The notes under the pieces were generated by a model, which saw only the letters and a list, made by a program, of their open reading frames with translations, had not been told where the DNA came from and ran no database searches. Positions 1 through 10,898 of a DNA stretch of 64,000 bases are shown here, in pieces. Each line of letters starts with the position of its first letter. Within the stretch, counting starts at the first letter, position 1. A program made the position numbers and the translations under genes. This DNA is from Garcia nutans (lineage: Eukaryota > Streptophyta > Magnoliopsida > Malpighiales > Euphorbiaceae). The stretch lies in the NCBI GenBank assembly GCA_947685225.1, contig CANTUV010000007.1, positions 13,226,501 to 13,290,500 of the forward strand, read 5' to 3'.

Positions 1-399
1 ATTAAAAATGGCATTTTTTTTATTTCAAACTGATTAGAAACGAAGCTTTTAGAAATAAAAATTTTCCTTTTCAAATCTATTTCAAAATTGTATTAGAAAT
101 GGATTTTTTCATTTTAAAAAATAAAAAATTTCGTTTTTAAACTGTCAAATTCTTGTGGTGTTCTTGATTTATTATCGTGGGCTTGTTCATTGGTTTCAAT
201 GAGAGCAACTATGGAGTGCTTCCTTGGGTCCAAGCTTGTAGTCTTGGCTTGAAGTAAATTTTCTTTAGAGTTGCCCATAGTTTCCTTTGGGAATTCAATC
301 CCTCTATTGGGTCCCTCCTTAGTCCTGCTTGTGTTTATGCTTGATTCTGCTTGAGATTGTCTTATATTACCTATTGACTTTCCTTTATTACCTGTGTTT
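1..399. other. AT-rich flank of the DUF4283 pseudogene
   Basis: No intact gene. Positions about 130-400 are less AT-rich than the first 120 bases and, on the minus strand, read as a degraded continuation of the LINE ORF1-like unit that ends at 400. This is probably the variable C-terminal tail or the ORF1-ORF2 spacer. Assignment is inference from position. Confidence 0.4.
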
Positions 400-1679
400 T
401 TACCTTTTTTTTGTGCCCTTCTCTTTCCTATTCCTCTGAATAATTTCTTTTATTGGCACTTCTGCATTTACAGAGTTCTCTTCTTTATTATCGTTTGTGA
501 ATTCCTCCAAATCTCCCATAATTTCCGCAATAAAGTCAAATCTAGAGCCAATTGAGATTCTTTCCTTACCATTGGCAGACATTCCATTTGCACTTGGGTT
601 ACCTTTTTTGTCTCTTCTCCTCGCCCGTCGTTGCACCTGCATCCATGGGCCAAACATGGTGTCTTGTGTCTCCTTTGTTACTGGTTGTTCATCATTCCTT
701 GCGTTATTCAGGGCATTGTTTTCAGTCAATCTTTGACTTTTGTTGCATTGTTCCTTGTTGTGCCCGTAACATACGCATTCAAAGCAAATGATTGGTAAGC
801 CTTCGTATTCAACTCTTTGAATCTTACCATCGATCTTCAATCTGGAGATTAACGGTTTAGTTAGGTCGAGAGCTATGGCCATTCTAGCGAATTTGCCCCT
901 TTCTTAAGTGTTGTAGTCTATTTTAATCATAGTACCAATTACTTTTGCTATGGCTCTTAAAACATTCTTATGGTAATAATGAATTGGAAGTCCTGGAAAC
1001 CTAACCCAAGCCACCACTGAGGTGATGTTGGTGTTGCTTACTGAAGATATTGGAGTCCATGGCTGCATTGTCAGATAATGGCCAAAAATCATCCACGTGC
1101 CTTCAGATAAGACATGTGTATAATCTTTTAAATCATTAAACTTTACCATGTAGTAATCATTGTCCAGATCAATCAATTGAAATGTACCAACAGGTTTCCA
1201 TAAAGCATGAAGGCGTCCAAAGAGAGCTCTGTAGCCAATAGGTCTTCCCAAAAGGCGAATGATGACTGAATTCTTCATATTCTAGGAGATATAATTATGC
1301 ACCCTATCTGAAAATGTGACCATGTGAAGACCTTCTTCTATTTTGATGTGAACATCATCATCATAGATCTCAAAATCTTCTGGCTCTGGTTCACAATTTC
1401 CAGCGTTAATTAGTTTATCTTTAAAGGAGCATTTGAGACTCCAAGGATTGTTCGAGTTCTTGCCATCCTTGTCCTTCGGATTGTGTCCATTACCTGATCT
1501 CTTATCCTCTTTCATTCCTTCTTGCGCTACTTCTCTCTCAGCATCATCATCCATTTGCTCCTCATGCTTTAGTGGAGGGTCTGCAAGTAGGTCCTTTAAT
1601 CGTACTTTTTGGTTGATCTGTTATCATTGGGCGGAGGAGCCTCGCCCTTCTCGCTTGCTGAGATTTCACAAGAGAGCAT
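400..1679 (-). pseudogene. Degenerate LINE ORF1-like protein (DUF4283 plus zinc knuckle)
   Basis: A broken nucleic-acid-binding ORF of the DUF4283/zinc-knuckle type that plant LINEs encode upstream of the reverse transcriptase. From 1554 down to 400 it stays in one frame but is interrupted by TAG at 1284-1282 and TAA at 906-904. The middle part (1278-907) reads as DUF4283, including IRLLGRPIGYRALFGRLHALW and a W-rich stretch around WMIFGHYLTMQPW. Below it (882-400) is a CX2CX4HX4C knuckle (CFECVCYGHNKEQC). The N-terminal segment, starting at the ATG at 1679-1677, carries the acidic/proline leader expected of these proteins (EAPPPNDN) but is one base out of frame with the rest; the shift falls near 1600-1610. 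Two stops and one frameshift make it a dead copy. No reverse transcriptase is present in the window beside it. Confidence 0.85.
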
Positions 1680-2570
1680 TTCTAAGATGAACTAAGTAAA
1701 TCAAGTTTTTATATTTTGAGTACTTTTAATTCTATATATATAAATACTAATTGTAAAAAAATAATATAATTGAAATTAAAATAAAACTCTAATACAAAAT
1801 TAAATTAAAAGTGAAATCAAAATTATCATGTATTAAATATAATTCTCTAAAAATTTAAAGCATAAAGCGTACAGTAACTATATTGAATTGGAATTAATTT
1901 AAAATTGATGGTTGATTGGGGCCAATTCCCAGTCGATTGTAGACCCCGACGTGTAGTTCAAGGGGAATCGAACCGGTGGTGCGGAAGAAGACTGACATGC
2001 ATAAACTAACCAAAGGCCATAGCAAACCAAATAAAAATGGACTAAAGTATTTCGAAGTTTGATTATTTTTTTTTTGACATTACCTTTTGAATTTCATTTT
2101 GATAATATTAAATCTTTAAAATTTATGATTAATAAATATTAAACTTTTTTAATAAAATTAATTAATGACACCGTTATTTAATTTTGTTAAAAAAATAATA
2201 TTTATTAATCATAAATTTTAAAATTTTAATATTAGTAAAGGAGTGTTTAGAGATTTTAATATTAAATAATGAGATTTTTTTAAAAATATTTTAAAAATAA
2301 AAATATTTTTAAAAATATTTCTTTTTAATTTTAATTTTAAAATATATTTTTTTAATTTTTAATTTTAAAAATATTTTTTTAAAAATATTTTTTTAATATA
2401 TATTTAATTTATTAAAAATATATTTAATTTTTTAAAATATACATTAAATATATTTTTAATATATTAAAAATAAATTAAAAATATAAAATATTTAAAAAAA
2501 ATATGCTATAAAATTTAATTATCCTTTAGAATTGTCTACTTCAAGCGGTCAAAAATGTGTTTTTCGAGTA
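1680..2570. other. AT-rich intergenic stretch
   Basis: No gene is seen. About 1740-1900 and 2060-2520 are A/T runs; 2270-2500 is a low-complexity array of TTTTTAAAAATATT-like words. The only non-AT island, at 1930-2030, is described separately. Confidence 0.6.
1930..2035 (-). repeat. Possible tRNA-derived (SINE-like) remnant
   Basis: On the minus strand a box-B-like sequence GGTTCGATTCC lies at 1974-1964. About 40-50 bases upstream of it is TTTGGTTAG, loosely like a box A. The island is much less AT-rich than its surroundings. No cloverleaf can be drawn, so it is not a tRNA gene. A SINE head or a chance match are both possible. Confidence 0.25.
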
Positions 2571-2639
2571 AAAATGCACCACATATTTATTTATTTATTT
2601 TTATTACTTTTATTTTTTAATCCTAAAAAAAATAAAAAA

Positions 2640-2775
2640 ATAAACACACACTATAGCCCAAACCCAAGGCTCTCTCTGAGTCTCTGTCTCTCTCGCTCTG
2701 TCTGTGTCTGTTGCGATCTCTCCACCACAATGTAGCCGAAATTTCCAGGATCTCTTTCTTATTCCTCTTCATCAA
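2640..2775 (+). promoter_or_regulatory. 5' leader of the CCCH gene with a start-stop uORF
   Basis: A CT-rich tract (about 2669-2712) of the kind common in plant 5' leaders runs up to the gene. At 2730-2735 the first ATG is followed at once by TAG, giving a minimal AUG-stop uORF 40 bases before the main ATG at 2776. The transcription start is not visible, so whether this ATG is in the mRNA is inferred from the CT tract lying upstream. Confidence 0.45.
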
Positions 2776-5700
2776 ATGATAACAACAACAGCAATGGAGG
2801 AAGAATTGCAGAAGCGAAACACTGATTGTGTTTATTTCTTAGCGTCTCCTCTCACATGCAAGAAGGTTTCATTTACACTTACCACCTTTACTTTTCTTTT
2901 TTTTTTTGGGATTTTTTTTTATTTCTCTGTTCGCTTTCAAAGATAGAATTTAATTACTGTTACTGTCTATTTTCAATGGTCCTTACCTTTGAATGATCTT
3001 TGAGTTTAATCAATGTATTAGGGTTTCTATTTGATTTTCAATTTAGAATCAGTGGACGCCTTTTTTCATTTTTTATTTTTATTAATGAGGATGTTTCTCT
3101 AATTCTGAAATCGCGTGAATACTGTATCCGATACGGTATGTTTTCAAATTTGGATTTGTTTTGTACTGGTTCTTTGTATTTACTCATTCAAAAGCACTGA
3201 GACAGAGATGAATTTCGCATTGGGCTCATATTCAGTAGATTCGATGTTTCGGCTCTCTCATTTCTGCCTAGAATTATTTCTTCTTCTTCTTCTTCTTCTT
3301 CTTCTTCTTCTTCATTATAACTCCACAGTTCTTATGCTATTTTTTTGAATAACTTTTTTCCAGGGTGTGGATTGCGAGTACAGGCACAATGAGATTGCAA
3401 GGGTTAATCCTAGAGATTGCTGGTACTGGTTGGCTGGGAATTGTCTTAATCCAACCTGTGGTTTTAGACATCCTGTAAGCATATACTCTCATAATTTTTT
3501 CCATCATGTGTGTTATTAAAATTCACTGAGTTTAACTGTACACTTGATAAGATCTTAAGAATTTTTTACTTAATATTGGAATCTGTTGGTTCCGTTCCAC
3601 TTTTTTTTTTCAAATGATATTGTGCTCTTTTTGTCACTTTGTACATGAAATGTTGGGACTGGTTTACTTTTTAAGCCCCTGGAATTATAGATTAATGAGT
3701 TTTACTTTTTGAAATTTTTGTATTATAGATATCCCAATCCAAAAATAGATATTCCTTGTGGCTGAGGCTTGCTTGAACATATACATTAGGAGGTTACTGG
3801 TGCTGGGAGGGGTGAAATAGTTACATGGTGTGACAAAATGAAAAAAAAAAGAGTGTATTATAAGGGAGCCTGCATGTGTGGAGTTGAGTAATTCTAGTTG
3901 TATATTTTGCCCGGCTAGATGTATCATAGGAATCACTACCAGGATCATAATTTCCTCTGTGCCTACTAGGAGGAAGTTGACTGTTTTTGCCTCATTATAT
4001 TGGGATAATCAAAGAATATCAATGGGGTTTTAATATCAATGCTTTGGCGTTCATTGTTTTCTTATTTCCCTGGATTGTGTGTGTGGTGGGCATTGGAGCA
4101 AGTTTGTGTTATAGGCTTGGCTTCTCAGAATGGAATGCATATAATGAATTTCATTTGTTCAGAATATTGTGTGAATGAGGCTTTAGGATCCCATAGTTGA
4201 CATCATTGATGCTGAGGACCATAGAGCACATGGTGAGGATCGTAATAAAGTCTAAATATGTTAGGAGTTTAAGAAGAGGATAACCTTAAACTCTATTATA
4301 AACTGAGTGGGTACTTTTGTTTTCTGATTGGTATGAACTTTCTTAGATTTCTTAGAAACAAAGGCCAAATTAATCTCGGCCAGTATTCACAATATAATGA
4401 TAAAAATGTAGGTAGAAGATAGCATATTGGGCTTGGTCCACCCTGTCAAAATGCCTTTGTAGTTTGAGGGAATATACGTGAGGGAAGTTTGAAAATGATG
4501 ACATCAAGGAAAAGAAGGAAATAAAAAAGAAATGGAGATCACAGCAATTACACCTTGAATCCCTTTGTTTTCATGTATTCCTTATTTATGGATTCTTTAT
4601 TTGTTTATTTCTGTGCTTTCATTGTGTCATTATCATGCTCTGGTTGTATGATAATGTCATTTGAACTAACTTTGTCATATTAACAGCCATTAGAAAAGCA
4701 TGCTGAAGCACCATCGGAATCTGCATCATCTTCTGCACAGGCAAACAAGACTAATGTCCCCTGTTATTTTTATTATAGTGGTTTCTGCAATAAAGGTGAT
4801 GGGTGCTCGTTTATGCATGGCCCTGATGTCAATACATCTACAGAAAAATCTAGAAACACATCTTCTGTAATCAGGGAAGAGATTCCATTGGATAAGAAGG
4901 CATTTGTAGGAAATGTTATTGTGTCTGCACCAACAGAAGTATTTGCTAATGTATCTGAATTGGCTCCAAAGGAAGTGATGGATTTGAAATTGCAGCCTAG
5001 AGTGGATGACCAGCTTCTAGCTCCCAAAAATATCATAGTGAAAAGCCCATCACCACAGATCGCTGTTTCCCAATGTGAAGAAGCTGTCACTGTTAAGTCT
5101 GATTCCTTGCTTCAAGAAGACAACTTTGTTCCATGTCGATCTAACATATGCACAGATCATAGTTCAGAAGAGCAATTGGATGACTCTGCTGAACCAGAGG
5201 AGCGGTGGGAATCATCCCCTGGTTTTGATGTTCTTGTGGATGACAAATCAGAGGATTTGGGTTGTGAGGATGAGCAAGAGTACTTACAGACCCTTGACGG
5301 GGAGTGCAGGGAGCTTAATAACCCTTTCTTGGGGTATGACTTTGAAGACCTAGTCGAAGGTGATGCAAAAGTAATGTATGAAGGTGATAGATATGATTCT
5401 TTTGATCATGTGGATAATGTGCGCATCATTGATGATGTTGGAAATGACTCTGGGCTCTCAAGGTATCAAGTTCTGGATTCTCTATTGTCTCGGAAAAGAA
5501 AAATCTTGCCAGTGGAAAGGGCAATCAGTGACCGGAGGGTTGTGGATCTTCGAGACCACTTGAGGAAACGCAGAGTAATTGGTGGTCATTCAGTGATTCA
5601 ATCATCAAGAAGACAAGACTATTCTTGTCTGCTTGGTCGAAATCGAGAAAGGAATTGTAGGTCTGGTGTTAGACAGTGGCTGCATGGAAGATTGGTGTCA

Positions 5701-6108
5701 GAGATTGGAAAGAATGCTATCAAATCACATGGAGATAATGGAACTCTGTTAAATGGTGATAACCAGCATGGCTGGCTTAGGCAGTCATGGTCATGTAGAT
5801 CCAGGCAGCCGCATAAGGAAAAAAGACGGGCTAAAAGGCAATTTCCTTCATCTGAAGTACCAAGGAAACCAGTTCCAAGGGAGAGGAAATCTAACCAGGT
5901 ATCTACTGAGTTCACAGGACCAAAGACTCTTGCTCAAATTAAAGAGGAGAAGAAAAAGGCCGAAGAAAATGAGGATTACACTGGGAAAGCTCGGAATTCA
6001 AGTAAAATGGCATTAGCTGATTTTGAGGGACCTAAACCTTTAAGTGAAATCCTCAAGGACAAGAGGAGGATTGGTTCTGTGCAAGACTTTGATGGTGGCA
6101 AGGGGTGA
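2776..6108 (+). CDS. Zinc finger CCCH domain protein (Arabidopsis C3H17/C3H32 type)
   Basis: Predicted RNA-binding protein of about 540 aa from three exons: 2776-2865, 3364-3474 and 4687-6108, with GT-AG introns of 498 and 1,212 bp, both phase 0. Three CCCH fingers sit at the N-terminus: CX9CX5CX3H starting at Cys18 and split by intron 1, CX7CX4CX3H in exon 2, and CX7CX5CX3H early in exon 3. The block NTDCVYFLASPLTCKKG is a hallmark of this plant subfamily. The rest is long, acidic in the middle and basic later (SRKRKILPVERAISDRR), with repeated FTGPKTLAQIKEEKK / FEGPKPLSEILKDKR motifs near the C-terminus that also fit the family. The start at 2776 is the first ATG after the start-stop uORF; an in-frame ATG at 2794 is an alternative. 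All three splice junctions keep the frame, so the gene looks intact. The exact biological role is not evident from sequence; nuclear mRNA binding is the family expectation. Confidence 0.9.
2866..3363 (+). other. Intron 1 of the CCCH gene, with a CTT microsatellite
   Basis: GT at 2866 and AG at 3362-3363. A (CTT)n run occupies about 3281-3314, close to the acceptor, and adds to its polypyrimidine tract. Short open frames here are intronic noise. Confidence 0.8.
3475..4686 (+). other. Intron 2 of the CCCH gene
   Basis: GTAAGC donor at 3475, TAACAG acceptor ending at 4686. Ordinary T-rich plant intron; no nested gene or element is recognised. Confidence 0.8.
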
Positions 6109-7104
6109 ACAGAAAGAAGGTGATATTTACTATAAGGCTTTAGTAGCATGAGATAATGAGGAAAAAAAAATCTTGGACCGAGTGATACATCATGTATTCT
6201 TGACTACAACTATTACTGAAAGCATTAACTTAGAGCATTCTGGCGGCTCGCTCTCTGTCCAGTGCTCTCACATTACAGCTTGTTCTCGTTTATTGTACAG
6301 AGCTACTACCCATAAAATACTCAGAATCATGGGTTAGTAATATTGGCATTGCTTTCTCTGAAAGTGTTGATTAAATCTTCGAACATTAATTCATTTCATG
6401 ATTCGACTCCTTTGGCTTCTATATATATATATAGATAGATATAGATATATATAGATATGTAGATATTCTGCCACGCAGGTCTATTAAATTTATCATTCCC
6501 CCACCCTTTTCTTTTTTTCAAAAGATATGTGAATCCTTCCCTGGGTGGAGCTAGATTTATTAGTTAAAGCACAGAATTTTTTGTTGTTAATGTGTTTTTC
6601 TTTATTAAGCATTAGGGAATGAAGGAGATTCGATCAATTGGGTATGTAATTGCTGGTAAACTAAAGTCTGCCAATGCTTGTCTTCTAATTACCTAATTGC
6701 TAGTGTTGAAAATACAAACGGCTGCTAAAACTCGTCTCTTGTAGCTAGCTGTTTAGCACATATTATGAAAACGAACCTTGTTTGGAATTAGTTGCAACCA
6801 ATCAGTGTCCTTGGATAATTTTTCATGTATTGCCAAATATTAATTAAGGAGAGATTAATAAATACATATAAAAACGCCCCCATAATAGTGCATTTGGTCT
6901 GGTCTGCCATTCCTAACCAATAACCATATATTTATATATATATAGGAAGAAAATAATATTTATATAGTTTCATTTTATGATACTTCTTTTTGATATTTAT
7001 GCTTCATTTTGTCATTTTCATCTCTTTATTGTAATAAGTCTTAACATCTATCAAATTAAAGAATGATGTTGGACCATTTCTTGCATGCATAATCTATTTT
7101 ACCT

Positions 7105-7106
<2 letters not shown>
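6109..7106. other. 3' UTR of the CCCH gene and intergenic DNA
   Basis: The first 250-300 bases are probably 3' UTR. A TA/GATA-type simple repeat lies at about 6421-6465. The remainder up to 7106 has no coding signal and would contain the distal promoter of the MASS-like gene. Confidence 0.55.
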
Positions 7107-7136
<30 letters not shown>

Positions 7137-7171
7137 TATACAAATAATTTGCAAGAGAGAGAGAGAGAGAG
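7107..7171 (+). promoter_or_regulatory. CA/TA and GA microsatellites immediately before the MASS-like ATG
   Basis: (CA)n then (TA)n at 7107-7136, a TATTATACAAATAA spacer, then (GA)n at 7154-7170 that runs straight into the ATG at 7172. The TA run and TTATACAAATA are the only TATA-like sequences nearby, which would give a very short GA-rich leader. GA runs at this place are typical BPC (GAGA-binding) targets in plants; the functional reading is inference. Confidence 0.45.
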
Positions 7172-7561
7172 ATGGAGAGTGGTGGTCTTCAAAGGTCAAC
7201 AACATCATTTAGAAGACAAGGATCATCAGGCTTAGTATGGGATGACAAGTTCTTATCAGGAGAGTTAAAGCAAAACAAAGCAACTACTAATACTAGTTCA
7301 AGATCACACGGAGAGATGCAACGCAGTCGCTCTACTGGTGCCGCAGCTGGAGGAGCGATGTATCGGACGGTCAAGGTTTCATCTTCACCTCCTAATATTG
7401 ACCCTCCTTCTCCTAAGGTCTCTGGTTGTTTCCTTTGTGCCATTTTTGCCAAACCAGTAGCTTCTACCCATCATCCCAAATCAAGCGTTAATCGGTTCTT
7501 TTTTAAAAAAAATCTTTGTACAATTTGTTCTTCTCTCTCTCAAGAACTCTATAATTTATAA
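7172..7561 (+). CDS. MASS-like MAPK-kinase-substrate protein (At1g80180 family)
   Basis: Intron-less 129-aa protein. The N-terminus GLQRSTTSFRRQGSSGLVWDD is the defining block of the small plant family annotated as MAPK kinase substrate proteins (MASS; Arabidopsis At1g80180 and relatives), which are MAPK phosphorylation targets linked to stomatal lineage signalling. Further on are a basic RSRSTG patch and two Ser-Pro sites (SSPPNIDPPSPK, about residues 69-80) that are plausible MAPK target sites, followed by a Cys/Phe-rich segment (SGCFLCAIFAK). The last 25 or so residues (FFFKKNLCTICSSL onward) do not match my memory of the family and may be a lineage-specific tail. The whole frame is open and the ATG is the only sensible start. 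Confidence 0.85.
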   Translation: MESGGLQRSTTSFRRQGSSGLVWDDKFLSGELKQNKATTNTSSRSHGEMQRSRSTGAAAGGAMYRTVKVSSSPPNIDPPSPKVSGCFLCAIFAKPVASTHHPKSSVNRFFFKKNLCTICSSLSQELYNL

Positions 7562-9441
7562 CTTATATATTATATGCTTTTCTGTTTGATTTTTAAGTCT
7601 TGTAGCTCTGAGAAAACGTTTTTATATATTGTAATTTAATTAACCCATAAAAAAGAAATTAAATTTTCTCTGTAATTTCCTCTGTTCTGCTCCCAATTAA
7701 GATTATTAAGTAAGAGATTTATAAAAGTGATCATCTCATCTTATTTCTAAATATGGTAATAAATTTATTGGCGAGTATTCATAATCCAAAGGGCTCAATA
7801 TAACTATTTTGATTTAATGAAATTAGAGCATATACTATAAATTGTAATGTTTTATCTATATATTTTTAATTTATATAAAATAAAAATTATGTGATTGCAA
7901 CAAGTTGCATTTCTGCGGTTGGTATAATTAGAACAATTTTAGTTTGTAACGTAATAAATTTTGTTTTTTATTTGTTTATATATTATATCTAAATTTTATC
8001 GCCTACCGCCTAATTAGCAAACAAGCTGCCAGCTAAAACCACTTAGGCTTATAATTAATTGATTCGCATATTTTATTTTTTTATTATTATCATAATATAA
8101 TATTTAAACTGAAAATGTTAAAATATTTTTCAAAATATATGTTAAATAAAAATTATGAGTGCAAACAAATTGTGATTTTTTTCCTTTAATTCATAAGTGA
8201 TGAGTGTAAACAAATTATCTAGAGGTTTAGCATGTATAATTTATTACTTTATTTTACTTTTAAAAGCTTGTATTGTAATTTGTCTTTTCAAGTATAAATT
8301 GTATAATTTCATGAATTTATCAAATCTCATCATTAAATTTTTATTTTTGATTTTTTAAGGAATCTTTCTAATTGAATTTGAATTCAAATTCTATATTTTC
8401 ATTTTATGAAAAAAAAGATAAATGAAATGTTAATATTATAATGCGAATAAATGTTTTAGTTGAGTTGAACATTATTCAATTTTTCATTTTATTGATGCAA
8501 AACTCTTCATCCAAGTCTAACCAGCAAATAATTTTAATTTAAGATTTTCAAGCTTTTTTTTCAATTTGCTTTTTTTTTCTTATTGAAATTTTATTCTTAA
8601 TTCAATTAAAAATAATGCTAAAAATTATAATTGTGGATATTTAAAAAAATGATACAATACTTATTCTCAATAAAACACCAAAATTCACAATCTCATAAAA
8701 ATAAATTTTCACTGAATATATTAGAAGAAAGAAATAGAAAAAAGATAATAAAAAATTAATTGAAAATGAATGTAAGTTCGAACCTTTATTTTGGTCAAAA
8801 TATTGTGGATTTTGAATAAAAATTAGAGGCAAGTCATTCCATCAAAGTTCATATAATAATGATTTTGTAATCAATACACTGCTTTTTCATTTAAACTCTT
8901 AATATTTATCTTTTTAATTTCGACCAAAAATAGTTCAATATACATTTCATTAAAATCAACCAAATTTAGATGTGCTAAATTGAAACCTATTCTTTCCATT
9001 ATTTCATAATTATTTAGTGATTTTTTTAAGTAACGAGTGTTTTAATTTAATAAATATAATTTTACAGTTTATCTGAATTTATGAAGATAATTCAACTAAA
9101 TATAATGTTTCGCTATGTACATGTAACAAAAATTACTTCTTATATAATAAGTAATTTATCAGTTGATTTAAATAATTTAATAAATTTTAATTTAATCAAA
9201 ACATACATGGAGATAAATTAAAATTAATATTTTCAACTGGTTTATTTATTTATTTTTTAAATAAAAAACTCAATTGATGAAATATGTGTAAAGTAGTGCT
9301 ATATATTGTTAATTATATATCAATTGGAAGTATAATTAAAAAAAAAGAATGAAAATTTAATTCGAATTTTATTTGAATGAAACCTTGTTAATTTCCAAGG
9401 TCAAAGTAACAGAGAAGTGGTGGACTCGGTGGCCTTGAGAC
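7562..9441. other. AT-rich intergenic DNA
   Basis: 3' flank of the MASS-like gene followed by about 1.6 kb of A/T-rich sequence. No coding, RNA-gene or clear transposon signal is seen. Confidence 0.6.
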
Positions 9442-9444
9442 TTA

Positions 9445-9841
9445 GGGGTATTTGGTTTAGCTGTTTGATGCAGCTGATAGAGGTTAAAACCCCAAACAAC
9501 AGCTGTTTGGTAAAATTTGATGTTTGGTAAAATTTTAAAATAGCAGCTGATAGTTGTTAGGAACCCCAAACAGCTGCTGTTTCAATAAGCTCCTACTCGG
9601 AACTTTTTCATATCAGCTGATAGCTGATTCATATTAAAACTATATTAACACTATTAAAATAAAATAAAAATTAATATTTATTAGATAATGATATGCTTAT
9701 TGGTAATTTTACATTCAAACTGCAACAGCTATTGTATTTTTACCAAACATTAACTCGAATCAGCTACCAGCCATCCGCCATCAGCTATCAGCAACCGCTA
9801 TTAGCTACCAGCTGTTATGAATAGCTAAACCAAACAGGCCC
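9445..9841. mobile_element. Tourist-like MITE (PIF/Harbinger type), 397 bp
   Basis: Terminal inverted repeats GGGGTATTTGGTTTAGCT (left) and GGGCCTGTTTGGTTTAGCT (right, read on the opposite strand), flanked by TTA at 9442-9444 and 9842-9844. A TTA duplication is the PIF/Harbinger target-site signature. The interior is built from many CAGCTGATAG/CTATCAGCTG words, so it folds well. There is no coding capacity. Confidence 0.85.
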
Positions 9842-9844
9842 TTA

Positions 9845-10898
9845 AGTTAGTGCAAATGATAGAGAATTAGAAATAGGATTCAATTAAAAAAATATCTTTA
9901 TTTGTTGTTATCAAATTTTTTATTAGTTAGTTGGTAAATAAAACTTAATTAATTAATTATAATTTTCTTTTGGATAAGCATGGAAGAATACAATAGTCAT
10001 CCCAATATTGATTGGCGGGTCCTATTCAGTACTCAGATTGCCCCGTTAATAAACATTAGCAGCCCTTACATTAATTTAAGTTTGAAATTCTCTCAAATTC
10101 ATAAAAAATAATAATTATATTCAATAAATTACAATCTTAATTTTAAAATGAAAAATTAAGGCATTGTTTAATTTCAATTTCAGTTTTCTTCTCTCTGTCT
10201 TGGTTTTTCGATTCTTCATTCTTCATTTAGAAAATAAAAAGAACTAACTCCTAACCTCACAATTTTAAAAATAATTATAACACCACACAATTTATAAAAT
10301 ATAGTACTCAAATTAATAGACTTATTTTTTTTTAATTGTCTTAAATTATAATCCAATTATAGTTTTAATAAATTAATTAGTATGTTAAATCTCTATATTA
10401 TCCTTATTTAATGTTAGTTATTAAATATATTTCATATAAAAATAAGGATATACTAAGAAAGATATATATAAATTTGAGTGAACTTATCAATTTAGGGTTG
10501 AGGGGTATATTTTTGTCAATATTATAGGAGCAATAAGCATTTACTCGTCCCAGCAAAAAAAAAAAAAACAAAGTAAAGAATGTATTTAGGAAAAAAAACA
10601 TACATGATCTTAATACAGAGATTACTTTTTACATTAATTATAATTTTTTAAAAAAGTAAAATATAAGGAAATGTGTATTTACATAACAAACTCAATTCTG
10701 ATTTTCCAAAAAAATTCAATGATGAACATAAAAACCCATGTTGTATATATATATATATTTTTTTGAAATATCAAAAGTTGGGATTATTACTAATAAAAAT
10801 TTAAATTTTAATGCTCTTTTTAAATTAATTTCTTCTTTGCTATTAGATTAAGGCATTGAATGAATTGAGCAAAGATCACATACCTTTGGCATAAAATT
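9845..10898. other. AT-rich intergenic DNA downstream of the LC8-like gene
   Basis: No gene is seen. It includes the 3' flank of the minus-strand LC8-like gene that ends at 10899. A GC-richer patch at 9990-10070 has no recognisable content. Confidence 0.55.

Noticed and set aside
1964..1974. tRNA gene suggested by a box-B-like sequence
   Set aside because: No acceptor stem, anticodon arm or good box A can be built around it.
2704..2775. N-terminal extension of the CCCH protein upstream of 2776
   Set aside because: The frame is open upstream but has no ATG before 2776; only a GTG could start it, which is unlikely in a plant gene.
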